Of a DNA stretch of 12,741 nucleotides, positions 8,667-12,741 are shown piece by piece. The notes beneath the pieces were generated by a model. The model was given only the letters and a program-made list of their open reading frames with translations, did no database searches and was not told where the DNA came from. Source of the stretch: Physocladia obscura (Eukaryota; Chytridiomycota; Chytridiomycetes; Chytridiales; Chytriomycetaceae); NCBI GenBank assembly GCA_027596945.1, contig JADGJH010000971.1:1-12741 (forward strand). The letters are read 5' to 3'. Each line of letters opens with the position of its first letter. The stretch's first letter is position 1. The position numbers and the translations under genes are program-made.

Positions 8667-8688
8667 TTTGCACCACAACTTGTGCAAA
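8667..8688. repeat. Hairpin TTTGCAC/GTGCAAA
   Basis: Perfect 7-bp arms (8667-8673 and 8682-8688) with an 8-nt loop, followed six bases later by AATAAA. It may be an RNA structure near a transcript end, or chance. Confidence 0.35.
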
Positions 8689-8728
8689 ATGTTAATAAAA
8701 ACAGACTTCTAATATAATCCTGTCTGTG

Positions 8729-8788
8729 TTTCAGTGAAAACTGTCGTTTATTTTAATAAAGAGCTAACCTGTGTGTCTTTCAGTGAAA
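8729..8788. repeat. Two copies of palindromic TTTCAGTGAAA
   Basis: The odd palindrome TTTCA-G-TGAAA occurs at 8729-8739 and 8778-8788, 49 nt apart. Each copy follows a CCTGTSTGTGT-like stretch, so the repeat unit is about 20 nt and imperfect. It could be a dimeric-factor binding site. Confidence 0.45.
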
Positions 8789-10028
8789 GCAAAGTCTGAG
8801 TAGCATTTATTGCCCGTAGGTTCGTGAATAGTTACTCACTGGCAAGCAAATTTGAAGAGAATAGTTCTCGATTATCATAGAACTTGTAGAGCAGGAAAAA
8901 TTTGCAAAGGTAACAATCTGAACCGAAGTTGTATTAGGTGATAGACTAGTTTCCACATTGGAACAGATTGTGGCAACAGACTCTAGACTTAAGTTGGAAT
9001 TTGTAGCCAATCAGTGTTGCGTTACCACAGAATGCCAACAGGCTGAGTTCATCTGGAACAAATTGTTTCCCTTAGATTATTGCAAATTTTCTATTTTCAC
9101 AGAATTTTGTGCCACCATATGCAAAAGGTGACAAGATTCCGGTGAAAAAAAAGTTGTTTTTCATTTTTCCTCATATAACTTGTTTTCAGGTCACAAAGTC
9201 AGAACACTATTTTACCCATAGTAAACAGTTTCTTGCTTTCTGCAGAGTGTTCAACATTAAATGAAGAGTCAGAAACTGATTGAATTTGCACTAATATTCC
9301 TGTTCCAACAGCTTAGGTTGTTCTTGGTCATGAATTTTTGGCTGATGAGAGAAGGCAGTTTTGTTGATGGAGTTGATGTGACTTGAGGTGATTCTAGTTG
9401 GTGTTTTGCCAGTTTGATGTGGATTAAATTTCTTGGTTGAAAATCATGCTAAGATGTAGACTGGAGGCATTTTTGGCTTTGGAGCTGTGAGTGTATGTTC
9501 TTGGAATGCAAAGTCATGACAACAACTTGCGAGCTTTGCTTGGTTAAAACTTCTAATGCTGGAAAACTCAAGAATCAAACAGCATATAAAGCAATAACTG
9601 AGTAGTCATTGATATTTAATACATAGGAGAAGTTTCTTCCCTTTCATCACATATCTTGTCGAAGAACACCAGATTTTTAATCATATAATATCCAATTTAT
9701 ACTATTGATTTTATGCGTAAACCACATAATGGCTTTCTTTGATATGGATGTTCCAAGTAAATGAAATACTATTCAATTGCCAAAGAAAAAACAGAAATCC
9801 AAATCACACAAATATGAAATTCACCTGCTGTCTTGACCAGTCTATTTCGATCCATACATTAGATTTCATAACGGGATTTTATTTGCATATGTAGCAGTGG
9901 TTTCAGCAGAAAGCGAAGGCGAAGATGTTTTAATCACCGGAATGGAACGTAAAATTTTCTTCATTTCAGAAAATGAAAAAAATTTTCGAAACAGGACAAA
10001 AAAAATCATATCATATAGAGATAGAGAG

Positions 10029-11208
10029 ATGCACTTCCATAATGTTATCGCCATTGCGGCCGCTGTAGCCGTCACCGCCGTCAGTGCCAACAAGTGCAAG
10101 CCACATGTGAGTATAATAAAAATCGAGTTAGCTTGCCGTGGCAGAGTATTGATGATGTGACAGCGGGGACACCGTTAGGGTTTCAGGAGTTGGGTTGGGT
10201 TGTGTATCGAATGAATTATTTGCTGTTGCTAATGCTCTTGTTTAGTACGTTGCCCCATCTGCGACCTTAACCACAATCACCACAACTACCACTACATCAA
10301 CGACTACAACAGTGGAGGCTTCGACGACTGCAGACGATGTATTAACGACGGTGGAAACAGCAACGATTGGCAATGATGGTCCAGCCCCAGCCGGGGCTCC
10401 ACAGAGTCAGGTCGATGTCGCTGCCGCCCCAGCCACAACCTTTGACGTCGCGGCACCAGCCCCGGCACCACAGTCACAAGTCGACGCACCTGCAACCACA
10501 ACTACTGCAGATGCTGCTGTTGCCGCAAGTTCAGCAGCAGCAGTGGCACCGGCAACAACAACAACCTCTGCGGCCGTTTCATCCGGAGACATTGCCGACC
10601 CCAACATTCCGTCTGCTAGCGATCTTCCCACCCCCGCTACCAATGGTTGCAACGGCGACAATCTTAGTATCTGTAAATCCATCGCTGCCACCGACTACCA
10701 GAATGCCGCTGCTGCTGCCGCTTCTGTCTCGTCCGATTTCAACCAGGCTTGTCTTGACCTCAACAACCACGCTCGGTACCTATACGGAAACCCCAACCCT
10801 TACCTGGTGTGGAATGAAGATCTTGCCAACTGGGCTGTCGTGTCCGCTGCGTACGCCAACTATCTTGGCTGCTGGGACTGTCACTCGTATTCGGCTGGCT
10901 CGCTTCCGTGGGGGCAAAATCTATATGTTGGCGAGAGCACGTGCGCTGACGCGTACTACGGCTGGGTTACCCAGGAAGCGCTAGGCGACGGTGCCGCTGG
11001 CGAGACGGGCCACTTTTTAAATGCCGCAGGGTGGGCGATTGATCCTTCTGGCGGGACTGGTTACACTCAGATTGGATGTGGGGCGTATGGTGATTCTATT
11101 GTATGTAACTTTGGGCTTGGGGATGTTTCGGGTGGGCTTGCGAGCTTGCCAGTTGATTTTAACGCGGCGTTGGCTTTGGCGTTGCAGGGAACCGTTTATA
11201 CTGTTTGA
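10029..11208 (+). CDS. Secreted CAP-domain (SCP/PR-1/Pry-like) protein
   Basis: Exons 10029-10106 and 10246-11208 give 346 aa. Exon 1 is a signal peptide (MHFHNVIAIAAAVAVTAVSA, cut before NKCKPH). Residues 27 to about 185 are a low-complexity Thr/Ala/Pro linker with a duplicated PQSQVD unit. The CAP domain (about 188-318) has LDLNNHARYLYG, WNEDLANWA, DCHS (His239), WGQNLYVGE (Gln250 where many family members have Glu), GWVTQEA, GHFLNAAGW (His282), IGCG and VCNFG. A C-terminal extension of about 28 residues ending in LALALQGTVYTV is lacking in the LysM-CAP neighbour. CAP proteins of this kind are secreted and bind sterols or lipids; the exact role is inferred. An in-frame ATG at 9942 would add 29 mostly charged residues before the signal peptide, so 10029 is preferred. 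Exon 2 is visibly more GC-rich than its surroundings. A decayed tandem copy follows. Confidence 0.9.
10080..10115 (+). repeat. Exon 1 end / donor segment duplicated at 11377-11413
   Basis: The 27 coding bases from GTC at 10080 to CAT at 10106 recur at 11377-11403 with only two differences (both C to A), followed in both by GTGAGT. This marks the left edge of the tandem duplication. Confidence 0.85.
10107..10245 (+). other. CAP gene intron (139 nt)
   Basis: The donor GTGAGT (10107), a branch-like GCTAAT about 17 nt before the end, and the acceptor TTTAG (10245) join in phase 0 between KCKPH and YVAPSA. The decayed copy downstream keeps the same intron position and phase. Confidence 0.9.
10399..10485 (+). 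repeat. Duplicated PQSQVD unit in the CAP linker
   Basis: Codons for PQSQVD occur at 10399-10416 and 10468-10485, each preceded by Ala/Pro-rich sequence, showing an internal duplication of about 69 nt in the linker. Confidence 0.6.
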
Positions 11209-11376
11209 TTATATGCGTGTTGTTTTTTTGTCTTCGTTTTTTCTCTGGGTTAAATACAATTAGACTTTTATATCGTTTTCTCTTGTTTTTGCGTTTTCTT
11301 TCTATTGTACTGTTCATGCTTCTGTGCCTCCCGCTCTCCTCTATCTTCTTGTTCTTATCATTCATCAATTGTTGGA
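11209..11376. other. Spacer between the CAP gene and its decayed copy
   Basis: 168 nt of T-rich sequence. No AATAAA is seen after the CAP stop. It contains an ATG at 11316 opening a short hydrophobic frame that is one base out of phase with the CAP-like sequence starting at 11377. Confidence 0.5.
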
Positions 11377-12074
11377 GTCAGTGCAAAAAAGTGCAAGCCA
11401 CATGTGAGTTATATGGTTATGGTTTAGCGAATTAATTTCACTGGGATTGGATTTGTCTGCTAAGCTGATTGATTGCATATACTAGTGTGTAACACCGTCA
11501 TCGACTGAGGCTGCCGTAACCACTACCGCGACTGCCACTGCTGCAGCAACTGCAACCGATACCACTATTTCAAATGCAATTACTATAGGGGCAGTTGTTG
11601 CAACCACCGACGACTCGGCGGCTGCAGTTACCACGACACAAGCCCCACAGGTCGAGCACGACGCCTCTGCCTCTGTGTCTAATATTTCCTCTGCCAGAAA
11701 TTCTGTCACTGCCACCGACGTCACTGAGGCCCCGGCCTCGCAGCCGGCAGCTGAACCTGCGGCCGCCGTCGCGACTACGAATCTGACCCAAGCGCAGATC
11801 GTTGCTATTGGCTAGAATATTTTTATTTGCGAGGGCACATATGCAGACGCGTACTTTGGTTGGGTCACGCAGGAAGCCGAAGGAAAAGGAAATGCTGCAG
11901 GGTGAGCCGTTGATCCTGCTGGTAGCACGGGATATACGCAGGTTGGATGCGGTACATTTGGAAATTATGTGCAACTTTGGGTTTGGGGATGTTTCAAGTG
12001 CGCTTGCAAATATGCCAACTGATTATTGCACTGCGCTTGCGTTGGCGTTACACAGAATGGTTTATACTGTTTGA
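11377..12074 (+). pseudogene. Decayed tandem copy of the secreted CAP gene
   Basis: This aligns with the gene at 10029. Exon 1 end SAKKCKPH (11380-11403) is followed by a phase-0 intron at 11404-11485 (GTGAGT...ACTAG). An exon then starts CVTPSST against YVAPSAT, followed by an Ala/Thr linker. Breaks: no in-frame ATG or signal peptide upstream of 11377. The linker runs directly into the GQN motif, so the first half of the CAP fold, including the DCHS His, is deleted. The Gln codon of GQN is TAG (11813-11815). About ten codons including the GHF His are missing before 11893. A Trp codon is TGA (11903-11905). A net 5-base loss near 11960 shifts the frame from 2 to 0. The tail CNFGFGDVSS...MVYTV to the stop at 12072-12074 is well kept. 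The damage appears recent relative to the duplication. Confidence 0.85.
11404..11485 (+). other. Retained intron position in the decayed CAP copy (82 nt)
   Basis: GTGAGT at 11404 and ACTAG ending 11485 lie where the intact gene has its 139-nt intron, in the same phase. The intron bodies have diverged and differ in length, which argues for a DNA-level duplication rather than retroposition. Confidence 0.75.
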
Positions 12075-12344
12075 TTATTATTTTCATTTTCGTTTTACCG
12101 CTCGATTTCTCAGGCTTTCTTTTTCTGAATTTCTCCGTGCCCTTGTAATATCGAATAGATTTTAGACTGGTCTTAGAAAGAAGAGACAATATATGGCTTA
12201 AAAAAATTATTTGTTATTTTGCTCTTGGTTACATTCACCAACAGTGTAATTCTACTAACCATTGATCATGTTGAGGGTAATATTTGCTGGAACGCAATTG
12301 TGGTTTATACGTCTAAAAATTGAACGTTCTGAAGGAAAATTATT

Positions 12345-12468
12345 GACTGACTTAGAATGGAAAATGAAGTATTAAAATATGCTTTTTGCGGATGGATGGC
12401 GACTTTTCTCTCTCTCGATTGTTCATGTATCCACAAAATTTTCTGTGCATATTTTAGCTAAGTCAGTC
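12345..12468. repeat. 11-bp inverted repeat pair, 124-bp unit
   Basis: GACTGACTTAG (12345-12355) is the exact reverse complement of CTAAGTCAGTC (12458-12468), with 102 nt between. The length would suit a tiny terminal-inverted-repeat element, but no clear target-site duplication is visible. Confidence 0.4.
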
Positions 12469-12489
12469 TAACTGTTTGATTGTTGTTGG

Positions 12490-12562
12490 TCGAAGAAATC
12501 TCACTCATGTTTAAAAAGCTTAATTCTATTTTATTTGCGTCAATAAAACTCGATTTCTTCGA
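12490..12562. repeat. 11-bp inverted repeat pair, 73-bp unit
   Basis: TCGAAGAAATC (12490-12500) pairs exactly with GATTTCTTCGA (12552-12562) around a 51-nt loop that includes AATAAA. It could be a foldback or chance in AT-rich DNA. Confidence 0.35.
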
Positions 12563-12741
12563 TTAGTCGTATATTTTCAACTTGTAGGTTTTTGATTTAT
12601 TGCCGTGTTAATCAACGATTTTTCTTTACAGCTTTTTTTAATTATTTTTATTATTTTAAAAATCTACATCTCAGGGGCGGATAATTTTATACCACAAAAT
12701 TCGTGACTATGGATAATACTTTGCTTTTTAACTATTAAAAA

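Larger units (their letters stand above)
8550..9941. other. 1.4-kb region without a recognisable gene
   Basis: No credible gene was found on either strand. It contains AATAAA motifs at 8694 and 8755, a hairpin at 8667-8688, paired TTTCAGTGAAA elements at 8729 and 8778, and a CCAAT box at 9007-9011. On the minus strand some stretches are nearly open (for example 8807-9010 and about 9270-9560) but they lack ATG starts and are broken by stops, so decayed coding sequence is possible. The last part should hold the promoter of the CAP gene at 10029. Confidence 0.5.
12075..12741. other. AT-rich terminal region without a gene
   Basis: No frame over 60 codons other than shadows and no RNA gene recognised. 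It holds two pairs of 11-bp inverted repeats (12345/12458 and 12490/12552) and an AATAAA at 12542-12547. Confidence 0.6.

Noticed and set aside
9942..10028. Upstream in-frame ATG of the CAP gene
   Set aside because: Using it would place 29 largely charged residues before the signal peptide, whereas the ATG at 10029 gives a normal secretion signal.
10367..10984. 205-codon overlapping frame rich in Pro/Gln/Leu
   Set aside because: It is a +1 shadow of the CAP gene linker; the CAP frame carries the conserved motifs.
1..12741. CRISPR arrays, rRNA, complete transposons
   Set aside because: No regularly spaced repeats, no rRNA-like sequence and no transposase or reverse-transcriptase motifs were seen on either strand.

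Overview
The window looks like nuclear DNA of a fungus, most likely an early-diverging zoosporic lineage such as Chytridiomycota. The fungal call rests on short GT-AG introns (48 to 139 nt) with CTAAT-like branch sites, AATAAA polyadenylation signals, AT-rich spacers full of T-runs, an OPT-family oligopeptide transporter (a family absent from animals), and secreted LysM and CAP proteins with Thr-rich stalks. The lineage below fungi is an inference.

Layout: every recognised gene is on the + strand. (1) 67-2907 is the 3' two-thirds of an ABCC (MRP/Yor1-type) ABC exporter: NBD1, a six-helix TMD2 and NBD2. TMD1 lies upstream of the window. (2) 3768-6282 is a complete three-exon OPT oligopeptide transporter of 789 aa. 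(3) 6474-7784 is a three-exon secreted protein with a signal peptide, a four-cysteine LysM-like domain, a Thr-rich stalk and a CAP (SCP/PR-1) domain. (4) 8268-8501 is a possible small gene encoding 77 aa, with its own TATA box and AATAAA. (5) About 1.5 kb holds no recognisable gene but contains small repeats and hairpins. (6) 10029-11208 is a two-exon secreted CAP protein with an Ala/Pro/Thr-rich linker. (7) 11377-12074 is a broken tandem copy of gene 6: it has lost its start and most of the CAP core, and carries two nonsense codons and a frameshift. (8) The last 670 nt is AT-rich and without genes, but holds two pairs of 11-bp inverted repeats.

Functionally, the window joins two membrane transporters (an ABC exporter and a peptide importer) to a small family of secreted CAP proteins. 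One of these carries a putative chitin- or peptidoglycan-binding LysM module. Known fungal CAP (Pry) proteins bind sterols and lipids, and LysM proteins bind GlcNAc polymers, so a cell-surface or host/substrate-interaction role is plausible but inferred. The most notable points are the LysM-stalk-CAP fusion, the CAP duplication followed by decay of one copy, and a 40-nt GTGAGC...CAG segment in the decayed copy whose removal would bypass both its second stop codon and its frameshift.
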